Shown here piece after piece: positions 10,222 to 21,598 of a stretch of DNA of 64,000 bases. Location of the stretch: positions 39,293,874 through 39,357,873 of the forward strand of contig JAIOJX010000003.1 of NCBI GenBank assembly GCA_022376925.1. Direction: 5' to 3'. Under the pieces are notes generated by a model, which saw only the letters and a program-made list of their open reading frames with translations, searched no databases and was not told where the DNA came from. The DNA comes from Tragulus kanchil. Taxonomy: Eukaryota > Chordata > Mammalia > Artiodactyla > Tragulidae. The translations under genes and the position numbers were made by a program. The stretch's first letter is position 1; each line of letters starts with the position of its first letter.

Positions 10222-12408
10222 TGTTTGAAAATTCCGAATGTTGCCCTTTTATCATCTTCTTGCCTCCATTGCCTCACCCCACCCCCACGCCTAACCATTG
10301 TCAGTCATTAGTCTGTTCTGTATTTCTAAAATATTGTCATTTAAAAATATTAAACAAATTGAATCATACAGTATCTTCAGTTCAGTCACTCACTCGTGAC
10401 TGACCCTTTGTGACCCCATGGTCTGCAGTATGCCAGGCTTCCCTGTCCTTCACCATCTCCCAGAGCTTGCCCTAACTCATGTCCATGGACTCAGTGATGC
10501 CACCCAACGATCTCATCCTCTGTCATCTCCTTCTCCTTTCTGTTTTTCACAGCATCAGGGGCTTTTCCAGTGTTATCTCTGCACATCAGATGGCCAAACT
10601 ATTGGAGCTTCAGCTTCAGGATCATTCCTTTCAATGAATATTCAGGGTTGTTTTCCTTTAGGATCCACTGGTTTGATCCCATTACAGTCCAAAGGACTCT
10701 CACGAGTCTTTTCCAACACCACAGTTGAAAAATGTACATATATACAGTATGCCCAAATTTTTAGAATTGGCTTTTTTTCATTGTAGCCTTGCCCCTGGGG
10801 AGTCATCAAGGTTGTGTAAATCAATAATTCTTTTGTTGTTTCTTTTTTTTTTTTTTTCTGCTGAGTAGTATACCTTGGAATCCATGTATCACAGTTTAAC
10901 CATTCAGTCATTGAAGGACATCTGGGCTATTACACCTTCTGGCTATTATGAAGAAAGATTCTACAAACATTCATATAGAGATTTTGGTGCAATGCAGGTT
11001 TTCATTTTTTTTTAATGACTAAAAGTTGAAGGGCACAATTGCTGGGTCATGTGGTAATTGCATGTTTCCTAGAAATTGCTGACTGTTTCCTAGAACAACT
11101 GTATCATTTTACATTCCCACCTGCAATTTATAAATGATCTAAATTCACCTCATCCTCAAAAGCATGGGGTGCCAACACTATTTTTATTTTAGTATGATAG
11201 GTGTGTAGTGGTACCTATTTTGTTTTAATTTGTAGTTCCCTGATTGTTAATGATACTGAAATATTTTCATGTGCTTACTTGTCATCTGTACATTCTCTTT
11301 GGTTTAATGTCTGTTTGAAAATTCCGAATGTTGCCCTTTTATCATCTTCTTGCCTCCATTGCCTCACCCCACCCCCACGCCTAACCATTGTCAGTCATTA
11401 GTCTGTTCTGTATTTCTAAAATATTGTCATTTAAAAATATTAAACAAATTGAATCATACAGTATCTTCAGTTCAGTCACTCACTCGTGACTGACCCTTTG
11501 TGACCCCATGGTCTGCAGTATGCCAGGCTTCCCTGTCCTTCACCATCTCCCAGAGCTTGCCCTAACTCATGTCCATGGACTCAGTGATGCCACCCAACGA
11601 TCTCATCCTCTGTCATCTCCTTCTCCTTTCTGTTTTTCACAGCATCAGGGGCTTTTCCAGTGTTATCTCTGCACATCAGATGGCCAAACTATTGGAGCTT
11701 CAGCTTCAGGATCATTCCTTTCAATGAATATTCAGGGTTGTTTTCCTTTAGGATCCACTGGTTTGATCCCATTACAGTCCAAAGGACTCTCACGAGTCTT
11801 TTCCAACACCACAGTTGAAAAATGTACATATATACAGTATGCCCAAATTTTTAGAATTGGCTTTTTTTTTCATTGTAGCCTTGCCCCTGGGGAGTCATCA
11901 AGGTTGTGTAAATCAATAATTCTTTTGTTGTTTCTTTTTTTTTTTTTTTCTGCTGAGTAGTATACCTTGGAATCCATGTATCACAGTTTAACCATTCAGT
12001 CATTGAAGGACATCTGGGCTATTACACCTTCTGGCTATTATGAAGAAAGATTCTACAAACATTCATATAGAGATTTTGGTGCAATGCAGGTTTTCATTTT
12101 TTTTTAATGACTAAAAGTTGAAGGGCACAATTGCTGGGTCATGTGGTAATTGCATGTTTCCTAGAAATTGCTGACTGTTTCCTAGAACAACTGTATCATT
12201 TTACATTCCCACCTGCAATTTATAAATGATCTAAATTCACCTCATCCTCAAAAGCATGGGGTGCCAACACTATTTTTATTTTAGTATGATAGGTGTGTAG
12301 TGGTACCTATTTTGTTTTAATTTGTAGTTCCCTGATTGTTAATGATACTGAAATATTTTCATGTGCTTACTTGTCATCTGTACATTCTCTTTGGTTTAAT
12401 GTCTGTTT
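10222..12408. repeat. Direct duplication 4 (false tandem copy, no linker)
   Basis: Copy A is 10222-11318 and copy B is 11312-12408. They abut directly through shared bases 'tgttt'. Differences are confined to T-runs, for example 7 against 9 T in 'ggcttttttt'. The block holds the BovB tail and the start of a long antisense L1. Confidence 0.92.
10374..10733 (-). mobile_element. BovB LINE 3' end, antisense
   Basis: The plus strand begins with 'cttcagttcagtcactcac' (reverse of the BovB 3' terminus) and continues through 'ggactcagtgatgccaccc', 'tggagcttcagcttcagga' and 'ggactctcacgagtcttttc', all in antisense BovB order. Only the last 360 bases remain. The open frame over it (10418-10786) is on the non-coding strand. 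The duplicate is at 11464-11823. Confidence 0.88.
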
Positions 12409-12754
12409 ATAACTTTGACCCATTTTCTAATAGGGTTTTTCAAAATGGTTTAAGTTTTGGAGTTTGATTTACACATATATTCTCTGAGTCTGTAGCTTAT
12501 CTCTTCATTCTCTTTATATGAGAATGTGTAGGTCAAAAGTTTTTAATTTTGATAAGATTCAGTTTATCAATTTCATGATTAGAAGACATATTCTTTTATG
12601 GTTAGTGTTTATGATATCATGTCTAAGAACTCATTTCCTAGCCCTAAATCCCAAAGATTTTCTCTTAGTCATTTATTTAAATGTTTGTAGTTTACGTTTA
12701 AACTCCTAATCCATTTTGAGTTAAGTTTTGTCTATAGTGTGAGGTTTAGATCAA
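11835..12754 (-). mobile_element. Old L1 ORF2 region, antisense (part 1)
   Basis: The plus strand matches the antisense L1 ORF2 landmark order: 'tgctgagtagtatacc', 'attgctgggtcatgtggtaa', 'acattcccacctgca', 'atgtctgtttataactttg', 'ccattttgagttaag', ending at 'gaggtttagatcaa'. The reading frame is fully decayed. A false extra copy of its 3' part lies at 10745-11311. It is cut at 12754 and resumes at 12915. Confidence 0.75.
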
Positions 12755-12914
12755 TGCATAGCCTTATAAGAAAGAGACTGGGTGAGTTTTGAGACAGGCA
12801 CACAAAGAAGACGACATTCAGAGGAAAAGGTGATGTGAACATAGTCAGAGATAGAAATGATACAGCTATAGTATGTGGAAGCTGGGGATTTCCAGTTGTC
12901 AATAACCTTAGGCC
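12755..12914 (+). mobile_element. LTR-like (MaLR-type) fragment inserted in the L1
   Basis: The L1 text stops at '...gatcaa' and resumes with 'aaggttcctattttgcc'. The 160 bases between carry 'ccttataagaaagagac' and 'gtgatgtgaacatagtcaga', which are typical words of sense-strand MaLR LTR relics. The family is assigned by resemblance only. Confidence 0.4.
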
Positions 12915-12993
12915 AAGGTTCCTATTTTGCCTCTGAATGTCCACTTACTCTAGCACCATTTCTTAAAAAGGCTCTCCTTCCTCCATTGAACTG
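12915..12993 (-). mobile_element. Old L1 ORF2 region, antisense (part 2)
   Basis: This continues the broken L1: 'ctctagcaccatttcttaaa' followed by 'ctccattgaactgcc', which directly follow the part 1 end point in an intact L1 read antisense. Confidence 0.65.
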
Positions 12994-13271
12994 CCACAGG
13001 CCTGGAGGCCAGAGTCTGAAATCATAGTCTACTCAGGCCTGTGCGCTCTCTGGAGGCTCTAGGCAAGCGTTCTTCCTGCCTCTTTCAGCTTCTGGTGGTT
13101 ATTGGCAATCCTTGACCTCCTTGGGCTGTAGCTGCATCCCTTCAGTCTCTGTCTGTCTTCACAATGTCTCCTCTGAGTATGTCTTCTCCTCTGTGTGTCT
13201 AGCCTGTGTGTCCCTTGTCACTTTCTTATAAGGACGTGTGTAATTGTAATTAGGGCCCATTCTGAAATCCA
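12994..13271 (-). mobile_element. MaLR-type LTR relic, antisense
   Basis: The plus strand reads 'ctggaggccagagtctgaaa', 'ctggaggctctagg', 'cagcttctggtggtt', 'gtctgtcttcacaatgtctc', 'ttcttataaggac', then 'attagggccca', the antisense order of MaLR-like LTRs. It is truncated where false duplication 5 starts. Confidence 0.5.
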
Positions 13272-15587
13272 GGGCTTCCCTGGACGCAGGGGTCAAGAAC
13301 CCACCTGTAAACACCATAAATTCTACATGGATTTTAAGCTTTTTGAGAATTCTTTGATCCATGGCTTATTTAGAAGTATGTTGTTAAAGTTTGTCTTCAG
13401 TTTGTTTTATTACCTAGAATATGGTCTATGTGAAAAAGCATTCTGCTGTTGTTGAGTATGGTGTTCCACATATATTGATTAGGTTCAGTTGGTTCAATAT
13501 GTTGTTCAGATTTCCTATATCTTTGCTGATTTTCTGTCTTATAAGTCTGTTAGTTTTTGGTTTATGTATTTTTTAGCCTCTGCTATTTGGTGAGTGTACA
13601 TTAAGATTGTTAGGTCTTTCTGGTGTATTGATACTTGTATCATTATGTCCTTCTTTGTTTCTAGTAATTTTTTGCTCTAAAATATACTTTATGAAATTTT
13701 AATATAGTGACTCATTTTTAAATGTAATGTTTGATTCTTTTCTTTTATAAAACTTTTCCCATCCTTGTACTTTTTTTTATTATTAATTTTAGTTTTTACT
13801 TTTGCTGTGTCTTGTTGTTCATCGTTTTACTTTTAATAGACCCGTCATTGAATTTGAAGTAAATTTCTTTCCAATAGCATTTTTTAGGTCATTTTGAAAA
13901 AATCTACTTTGCCAATTACTGTCTTTCAATTGCTGCATTTAGGTCATTTGTATATACGGTGATACTGATATCTGATATGTGAGTGTTTAAGTCTGCAATT
14001 TTAATGTTTTTTTGTTTGTTTCTCTCCTTGTTTTTGTTCTTCTAGTTCTCTTTTTGTTTTCATGTAGATTACTTGAACATTTTTTTTAGGATATCATCTT
14101 GGTTACTTAGTGTTTCTCAGTATATCTTTTTATATCTGCTTATTGTGGTTCTGAATGTATTTCTTTGTATGGTTTTCATAGTGGTTGCTTTGAGTATTAT
14201 GATATACAGAATGGCTTATCATAATCTGTTGGTATGGAAAGGAGAATGCCGCTTACATTCCGTCCTCCAAAGATATCCATGTTCAAATTGTTGAGACCTA
14301 TGGATAAGTAAAGGATTTTGAATATGTGATTAAGTTAAGGCTCTTGAGATTGGAAGCACATCATATATTATCCGGTGGGTCCAATATAATAGACATTCTT
14401 ACGAGAGGAGGCAGAGAGTTATGTTAAAGGCTTCCCTGGACGCAGGGGTCAAGAACCCACCTGTAAACACCATAAATTCTACATGGATTTTAAGCTTTTT
14501 GAGAATTCTTTGATCCATGGCTTATTTAGAAGTATGTTGTTAAAGTTTGTCTTCAGTTTGTTTTATTACCTAGAATATGGTCTATGTGAAAAGCATTCTG
14601 CTGTTGTTGAGTATGGTGTTCCACATATATTGATTAGGTTCAGTTGGTTCAATATGTTGTTCAGATTTCCTATATCTTTGCTGATTTTCTGTCTTATAAG
14701 TCTGTTAGTTTTTGGTTTATGTATTTTTTAGCCTCTGCTATTTGGTGAGTGTACATTAAGATTGTTAGGTCTTTCTGGTGTATTGATACTTGTATCATTA
14801 TGTCCTTCTTTGTTTCTAGTAATTTTTTGCTCTAAAATATACTTTATGAAATTTTAATATAGTGACTCATTTTTAAATGTAATGTTTGATTCTTTTCTTT
14901 TATAAAACTTTTCCCATCCTTGTACTTTTTTTTATTATTAATTTTAGTTTTTACTTTTGCTGTGTCTTGTTGTTCATCGTTTTACTTTTAATAGACCCGT
15001 CATTGAATTTGAAGTAAATTTCTTTCCAATAGCATTTTTTAGGTCATTTTGAAAAAATCTACTTTGCCAATTACTGTCTTTCAATTGCTGCATTTAGGTC
15101 ATTTGTATATACGGTGATACTGATATCTGATATGTGAGTGTTTAAGTCTGCAATTTTAATGTTTTTTTGTTTGTTTCTCTCCTTGTTTTTGTTCTTCTAG
15201 TTCTCTTTTTGTTTTCATGTAGATTACTTGAACATTTTTTTTAGGATATCATCTTGGTTACTTAGTGTTTCTCAGTATATCTTTTTATATCTGCTTATTG
15301 TGGTTCTGAATGTATTTCTTTGTATGGTTTTCATAGTGGTTGCTTTGAGTATTATGATATACAGAATGGCTTATCATAATCTGTTGGTATGGAAAGGAGA
15401 ATGCCGCTTACATTCCGTCCTCCAAAGATATCCATGTTCAAATTGTTGAGACCTATGGATAAGTAAAGGATTTTGAATATGTGATTAAGTTAAGGCTCTT
15501 GAGATTGGAAGCACATCATATATTATCCGGTGGGTCCAATATAATAGACATTCTTACGAGAGGGAGGCAGAGAGTTATGTTAAAGGG
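13272..15587. repeat. Direct duplication 5 (false tandem copy, no linker)
   Basis: Copy A is 13272-14430 and copy B is 14429-15587, joined through the shared word 'ggcttccctgg'. Differences are one A in an A-run ('gtgaaaaagc' against 'gtgaaaagc') and one G in 'gagaggaggc' against 'gagagggaggc'. The block contains antisense L1 and part of an LTR-like relic. Confidence 0.92.
14493..15388 (-). mobile_element. Old L1, antisense (part 3, further upstream in L1)
   Basis: Landmarks of antisense L1 in order: 'tttgatccatggcttattta', 'agaatatggtctatgtg', 'attctgctgttgttgag', 'ctgattttctgtcttataag', 'tagtggttgctttgagtatt'. These lie upstream of parts 1 and 2 in an L1, so all three may be one L1 split by LTR-like insertions. 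The false copy is at about 13335-14230. Confidence 0.65.
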
Positions 15588-15687
15588 GTGTGATGACAGA
15601 AACAGCTGGAGAGTCAGAATTTTAAACATAAAATAGTGCTTACTTTGAACGTGGAAGAAGGGGCCATGAGCCGAGGAATGCAGTTGT
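15408..15687 (+). mobile_element. MaLR-type LTR relic, sense
   Basis: 'ctccaaagatatccatgttc', 'gtgattaagttaaggctctt', 'gagagggaggcagag', 'gtgtgatgacagaaac' and 'ggggccatgagccgaggaat' occur in the order of a sense MaLR-like relic. It is interrupted at 15687 by an antisense SINE. An incomplete false copy is at about 14250-14430. Confidence 0.5.
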
Positions 15688-15862
15688 ATCTTTTTTTTTT
15701 TTTTTTTAAGATTTATTTATTTATTTATTTTTTGGGCGGGGGTCGGATTGGGGAGGGAGGGGAGCGGGTGGGCCACTTCTATTGGTCTTTCATTTCTCTA
15801 TTTTCATCCATCTTTGTTCTTTGGCTGCTGTGGGCCTCCCATCACGGTGGCGTCTGTTGTCT
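15688..15862 (-). mobile_element. CHR-type SINE, 'gaccaatagaagtggccc' variant, antisense, 5' truncated
   Basis: Read on the minus strand it matches the 3' half of the full element at 60445-60785: 'gatgggaggcccaca', 'acaaagatggatgaaaa', 'aaagaccaatagaagtggcc', a C-rich stretch, then a poly-A tail (the T-run at 15691-15707). The tRNA-like head is missing. Confidence 0.8.
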
Positions 15863-16265
15863 ACTATAGCAGGCTGTCATGCTGTTTAGCATGCAGATCC
15901 CAGCCTCCTCTTGGGGAATCTGTTGTTAGAATAATAGTCTACTTTTCAGAGCTCGTGGACTGTTATTTCTATTAGCTTGATTTCTCTTCTGGTTCTGGGG
16001 CTGGTACCTGCTGGTGCTTGCTGAGGGTAAGGAAGGGTTTTCCCAGGCTGGGATGCCAGGTATATTCCAGCTGGAGGAGGAGCCTCAGGCCTGTGGGGTG
16101 AAGGGGGCATCCTGGACCATGCTACCTACTGTGCCTGGCTTCCTCTTTCAGCACCCCTGGGTATCTGATACCTTTCAGTACCCTTGGGTCGCTGGTTTCT
16201 TTCAATAAGGAAAGGGAGTTTGTTACTTTTAAATTTTTATTATTTTTTTGCCTCTAAATCATCAT
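15863..16265. other. Unassigned sequence between SINEs
   Basis: GC-richer DNA with a short internal echo ('cacccctgggtatctgatac' against 'tacccttgggtcgctggttt', about 16152-16196). No family or gene is recognised. Confidence 0.35.
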
Positions 16266-16485
16266 TTATTTTTCATCCATCTTTATTCTTTGGCTTTTGT
16301 GGGCCTCCCATTGCAGTGGCTGCTTCCATCACAGAGCGCTGACTCTGGGCATGTGCACTCCAGAGCACCAGCTCGTAATTTAACACACCGGCCCAGCTGT
16401 TCATCAGCATGTGCCAGGGATCAAACTTGTGCCCCTTGGCACTGCAAGGCAGACTCTTTACCCACTTGACCACCAGGAAAGCCTC
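16266..16485 (-). mobile_element. CHR-type SINE, antisense
   Basis: The plus strand runs from 'catccatctttattctttgg' through 'gtgggcctcccattgcagtg' and 'gccagggatcaaacttgtgc' to 'accaccaggaaagcc', the full-length antisense order of the variant seen at 34876 and 60445. It is moderately diverged. Confidence 0.8.
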
Positions 16486-16489
16486 TACT

Positions 16490-16680
16490 TTTAATTTTTT
16501 AAATATTTATTTATTTGTTTGGCTGTGCTGAGTCTTAGTTGTTGCATACAGGTTCTTGAGCTGTGGTATGTGAACATGTAGATGTGGCATGTGGGGTCTA
16601 GTCCCCTAATCAGGGATTGAGTCTGGGCCCTTGCATCGGTAGTGTGGAGTGTTAGCCACTGGACCACCAAGGAAGGCCAC
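16490..16680 (-). mobile_element. CHR-type SINE (older tRNA-Glu form), antisense
   Basis: 'atttatttatttgtttggct', 'gctgagtcttagttgttgca', 'cctaatcagggattgag' and 'ccactggaccaccaaggaag' are the antisense landmarks of the common artiodactyl CHR SINE with the simple AAATA tail. Confidence 0.75.
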
Positions 16681-16729
16681 TTAGTGTTAACTGAGCTCTT
16701 GACCAATCTCTCTTGCCAGTTCTGTGTGT

Positions 16730-16923
16730 TTTTTATTTTTTTTTGGGGGGGGGGGTGTGGGGGGCCACTTCTGTTGGTCATTCGTTTGTTTTCATAGCTC
16801 GGTAGTTGGACACATTGGTCTAGCTGCTCTGCGGCATGTAGGATCCTCCCAGGCCAGGGATCGAACCAGTGCCCCCTGCACTGCAAGGCAGTGTCCTTAC
16901 CCACTGGACCACAAGGGAAGCCT
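16730..16923 (-). mobile_element. CHR-type SINE variant, antisense, internally deleted
   Basis: It starts with a T/G-rich tail (about 16727-16766), then 'ccacttctgttggtca', 'ttttcatagctcggtagttg' and 'gggatcgaaccagtgccccc', ending 'ggaccacaagggaagcc'. The middle present in the 60445 element (roughly the 'gatgggaggcccac' part) is missing. Confidence 0.75.
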
Positions 16924-17035
16924 CAGTTCCTCTGGTTTTGCTTGAGGACTCCCCCCGATTCAAGGGGAGGAAGGAGCCCACCTCAGTTGGCTTTAGGTTC
17001 TAGGTCAGAGGTCAAAGCATACTGGGTCTGGGTGA

Positions 17036-19188
17036 CTTACAAACTGTGTTGTGTGGGGAGAGGCACAGGGCACCCTGCCTCTGTGTTGTTCCTCCAGGCT
17101 TGGGGTTCCAAACAAGATTGCCTTCTTACCACCATTCAGAGTTCTGTCTGCCTTATTTCTAGGATTATAGTGTCTCTTGGGAAGGAAGAGAGAGAAACAG
17201 ATCTGTGCCTTCTTGCCCAGACTGAAAGTCACCGTTTAACTTTTGATAATAATGACTTTTGTTTGTTTGTTTTTAGAGAGAGTTCACTGTTATCTGAGGA
17301 AGCTGGATGAAGAGATCTTAGAAACAAACTAAATATGGAGTGAAATGAGGTTGAAGAAGTAGGAGGGGTGGATCACATCAAACAACATCGATTGGGTTAA
17401 GGGGTTTGGATTTTCATCTAGATGCAATGGGAAACCATGGTAAGGTTTTAAGACATGGAATGACTTGATCTGTTTTTATTTTTGAGAGATTCTTTTAGTT
17501 TCTATTTGGAAAATTATGTGACATAAAACTATTGCTTACTCACTAGGGACTTCCCTAGTGGTCCAGTGGCTAAGACTCTGTGCTCCCAATGCAGGAGATT
17601 TGGGTTTGATCCTTGGTCAGGAAACTAGATCCCACATAGCAGAACTCAAGGTTGTGCATGCCACACCGAAGATCTGGCACAGCCAAAGTAATAAGTAAAT
17701 AATTTTTAAAACACTATTGTCTGCTAGACTCACATAAGATGTTTACTTGATCAAACATAGACCTGGAGAGAAATAGACAGATTGAAGACAGATTTTGAAG
17801 GCATTATGTACAGACTGTAGGATGGCCTGGCTTTGGAATAGGAATGAAAGGGCCCATGCCACAAATGCCTCTTAAAGCTCAGGCTTCATGAGTGAGGAAA
17901 GACAAGGTGAATGGATATAAGGAGCCCCGTGAGAGCTGGCTTGGAGATGGACTTTACATTGCAGGCTAGAGATGTCAAGGAGATGTTAGTAAATATCAGA
18001 GCCTGAGCTCAGAGGAGAGGGATGGACTAGAAATACCAACGAGAGAAATGGCAGATCATAAGTAATACGGAAGCTGCAGGAGTCAATCAGGTCACCTTGG
18101 AGAAAAACCTGAGCTCAGAAAACCCTTACAAACTGTGTTGTGTGGGGAGGCACAGGGCACCCTGCCTCTGTGTTGTTCCTCCAGGCTTGGGGTTCCAAAC
18201 AAGATTGCCTTCTTACCATTCAGAGTTCTGTCTGCCTTATTTCTAGGATTATAGTGTCTCTTGGGAAGGAAGAGAGAAACAGATCTGTGCCTTCTTGCCC
18301 AGACTGAAAGTCACCGTTTAACTTTTGATAATAATGACTTTTGTTTGTTTGTTTTTAGAGAGAGTTCACTGTTATCTGAGGAAGCTGGATGAAGAGATCT
18401 TAGAAACAAACTAAATATGGAGTGAAATGAGGTTGAAGAAGTAGGAGGGGTGGATCACATCAAACAACATCGATTGGGTTAAGGGGTTTGGATTTTCATC
18501 TAGATGCAATGGGAAACCATGGTAAGGTTTTAAGACATGGAATGACTTGATCTGTTTTTATTTTTGAGAGATTCTTTTAGTTTCTATTTGGAAAATTATG
18601 TGACATAAAACTATTGCTTACTCACTAGGGACTTCCCTAGTGGTCCAGTGGCTAAGACTCTGTGCTCCCAATGCAGGAGATTTGGGTTTGATCCTTGGTC
18701 AGGAAACTAGATCCCACATAGCAGAACTCAAGGTTGTGCATGCCACACCGAAGATCTGGCACAGCCAAAGTAATAAGTAAATAATTTTTAAAACACTATT
18801 GTCTGCTAGACTCACATAAGATGTTTACTTGATCAAACATAGACCTGGAGAGAAATAGACAGATTGAAGACAGATTTTGAAGGCATTATGTACAGACTGT
18901 AGGATGGCCTGGCTTTGGAATAGGAATGAAAGGGCCCATGCCACAAATGCCTCTTAAAGCTCAGGCTTCATGAGTGAGGAAAGACAAGGTGAATGGATAT
19001 AAGGAGCCCCGTGAGAGCTGGCTTGGAGATGGACTTTACATTGCAGGCTAGAGATGTCAAGGAGATGTTAGTAAATATCAGAGCCTGAGCTCAGAGGAGA
19101 GGGATGGACTAGAAATACCAACGAGAGAAATGGCAGATCATAAGTAATACGGAAGCTGCAGGAGTCAATCAGGTCACCTTGGAGAAAA
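17036..19188. repeat. Direct duplication 6 (false tandem copy)
   Basis: Copy A is 17036-18106 and copy B is 18124-19188. Copy B loses short repeat units near its start ('gggagaggc' to 'gggaggc', 'taccaccatt' to 'taccatt', 'gagagagaaac' to 'gagagaaac'). The 17-base linker is a noisy edge. The block contains a CHR SINE. Its last 266 bases (18923-19188) also belong to duplication 7. Confidence 0.92.
17545..17711 (+). mobile_element. CHR-type SINE (older tRNA-Glu form)
   Basis: It begins 'agggacttccctagtggtcc', continues with 'gactctgtgctcccaatgca' and 'gaaactagatcccacat', and ends 'agccaaagtaataagtaaat'. These are the sense landmarks of the common CHR SINE. The false copy lies at 18626-18792. 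Confidence 0.85.
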
Positions 19189-19479
19189 TAATAGACGAAA
19201 AAGACTTGAGTGCTCAGTGCAGAGCCCTGAGGCAAAGCAGCATTTAATTGTTAGAGGAGGAGGAATGTGCCAAAGAAAATCAGCAGCAGCAGCCAGAGAG
19301 AGATAGGAACAAAGCCAAGATATGTTTCCCATCTCTGTAAGAATTTATTTCCAATTCTCATCACATTAGTCAGCCATAAGGATGATAAACAAAGCGCAGA
19401 GTCACCAAAACACTCCTCCTCATAATATAATGAAGTACCCTAATTATTCAATGACATTATTGCCAATTCACATTAAAAA

Positions 19480-19672
19480 ATTTATCTGTAGGAAAAATTC
19501 ATCTGTACACATAGAGACTCAAAAATTTGGAAGATAGTATATAAGAATGTTAGCAATGATTATATCTAGTAACAGATTTATGGCTAATTTTTCCTTTCAC
19601 TTTTCAAATTTTAAAATTTTTTGTATAATAATTTCATAAAAATTGTCTAAATTTATTGTAATTATTTTCTTT
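19480..19672 (+). mobile_element. Ancient L1 (L1M-like) 3'-UTR fragment
   Basis: The order 'ggaagatagtatataagaat', 'gcaatgattatatctagtaa', then T-rich 'cctttcacttttcaaatttt' resembles the end of old L1 3' UTRs. The false copy is at about 20580-20771. Confidence 0.35.
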
Positions 19673-20025
19673 GGGAGGAAAATACTTTTCTATTATTTAG
19701 AACAAGGGTAGTTAACCTGAGTGTTATGGCACCCCATGATTCTTTCAAGCATACTGATTTTTGAGTTATCTATCTATCTATATTTAAATATATATATATT
19801 TGCATATAATATGTATTAGTAGCTCTACTGCCAACTCAGGGATTTTCCATACAGATTAGTACATACTAATTTGTAAATAATATTGTTTGACAATGATGCA
19901 TAAAGAATGTGAAAACTGAAGTTAAATAATTTATATTTGAATATTCACTTCATATCTCTGTGACATGACATACACTGTAAAATGAGGCTGTTAATACATA
20001 TCTTTAAGTCATATCTGAGGCTCAT

Positions 20026-20026
20026 N
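20026..20026. other. Ambiguous base (N) at an assembly join
   Basis: This is the only non-ACGT base in the window. It separates two copies of the same 1.1 kb sequence and so marks a contig or gap-fill junction. Confidence 0.97.
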
Positions 20027-21217
20027 GGAATGAAAGGGCCCATGCCACAAATGCCTCTTAAAGCTCAGGCTTCATGAGTGAGGAAAGACAAGGTGAATGG
20101 ATATAAGGAGCCCCGTGAGAGCTGGCTTGGAGATGGACTTTACATTGCAGGCTAGAGATGTCAAGGAGATGTTAGTAAATATCAGAGCCTGAGCTCAGAG
20201 GAGAGGGATGGACTAGAAATACCAACGAGAGAAATGGCAGATCATAAGTAATACGGAAGCTGCAGGAGTCAATCAGGTCACCTTGGAGAAAATAATAGAC
20301 GAAAAAGACTTGAGTGCTCAGTGCAGAGCCCTGAGGCAAAGCAGCATTTAATTGTTAGAGGAGGAGGAATGTGCCAAAGAAAATCAGCAGCAGCAGCCAG
20401 AGAGATAGGAACAAAGCCAAGATATGTTTCCCATCTCTGTAAGAATTTATTTCCAATTCTCATCACATTAGTCAGCCATAAGGATGATAAACAAAGCGCA
20501 GAGTCACCAAAACACTCCTCCTCATAATATAATGAAGTACCCTAATTATTCAATGACATTATTGCCAATTCACATTAAAAAATTTATCTGTAGGAAAAAT
20601 TCATCTGTACACATAGAGACTCAAAAATTTGGAAGATAGTATATAAGAATGTTAGCAATGATTATATCTAGTAACAGATTTATGGCTAATTTTTCCTTTC
20701 ACTTTTCAAATTTTAAAATTTTTTGTATAATAATTTCATAAAAATTGTCTAAATTTATTGTAATTATTTTCTTTGGGAGGAAAATACTTTTCTATTATTT
20801 AGAACAAGGGTAGTTAACCTGAGTGTTATGGCACCCCATGATTCTTTCAAGCATACTGATTTTTGAGTTATCTATCTATCTATATTTAAATATATATATA
20901 TTTGCATATAATATGTATTAGTAGCTCTACTGCCAACTCAGGGATTTTCCATACAGATTAGTACATACTAATTTGTAAATAATATTGTTTGACAATGATG
21001 CATAAAGAATGTGAAAACTGAAGTTAAATAATTTATATTTGAATATTCACTTCATATCTCTGTGACATGACATACACTGTAAAATGAGGCTGTTAATACA
21101 TATCTTTAAGTCATATCTGAGGCTCAGAACTAGATAGAATATATGAATGGCACAGTCCAGTTCCTGGCACATGATAAGTTACTGACATATGAAGGTGGCT
21201 AATAGCTTGGCTTAATA

Positions 21218-21383
21218 GCCTGGGACAGTCTGGATTTGAGTTTTATCCATCACTTACCCAATGGGTTACCTTTTGGAAATTGTTTTACCTCTCCGTGCTT
21301 CATTTTTTCTTTTTTTTGTATGACAAGTGAAGGTCTTACCAGTGCTTACCTTATGAAGTAATATATGCATGGCACTTTAGAAT
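21218..21383 (-). mobile_element. MIR relic, antisense (left part, split by Bov-tA)
   Basis: A degraded antisense MIR: 'cagtctggatttgag', 'ttgttttacctctccgtgct', 'gtgcttaccttatgaagtaa', ending 'catggcactttagaat'. It resumes after the SINE with 'gcacttagaatagtgcctgg' (21597-21640). The false copy is at 22413-22578 and 22792-22835. Confidence 0.65.
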
Positions 21384-21598
21384 AGGCTTCCCTGGTAACT
21401 CAGTGGTAAAGAATCTGCCTGCCAAGGCAGGAGACATGAGTTCAATCCTTGGGTTGGGAGGATCATCTCTCTGGAGTAGGAAATGGCAACCCACTCCAGT
21501 ATTCTTGCCTGAAGAATCCTATGGACAGAGGCGCCTAGCAGCCTACAGGCCATGGGGTCGCAAAGAGTGGGACATGACTTAGCAACTAAACAACAGCA
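21384..21598 (+). mobile_element. Bov-tA SINE inserted in a MIR
   Basis: A complete sense Bov-tA from 'aggcttccctggtaactcag' to 'gtgggacatgacttagcaac'. It is flanked by a target-site duplication, 'gcactttagaata' before (about 21371) and 'gcacttagaata' after (21597), and it splits the older MIR. The false copy is at 22579-22793. Confidence 0.9.

Larger units (their letters stand above)
18923..21126. repeat. Direct duplication 7, joined by an N
   Basis: Copy A is 18923-20025, a single N stands at 20026, and copy B is 20027-21126. The one difference noted is 'cagagagagatagg' against 'cagagagatagg'. An assembler placed a gap symbol exactly between two ends carrying the same 1.1 kb, which shows directly that the overlap was not merged. 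Confidence 0.96.

Noticed and set aside
10418..11960. Open frames of 122 and 150 residues over the BovB segment
   Set aside because: They are on the strand opposite to the BovB coding sense and are extended only by a T-run difference between copies.
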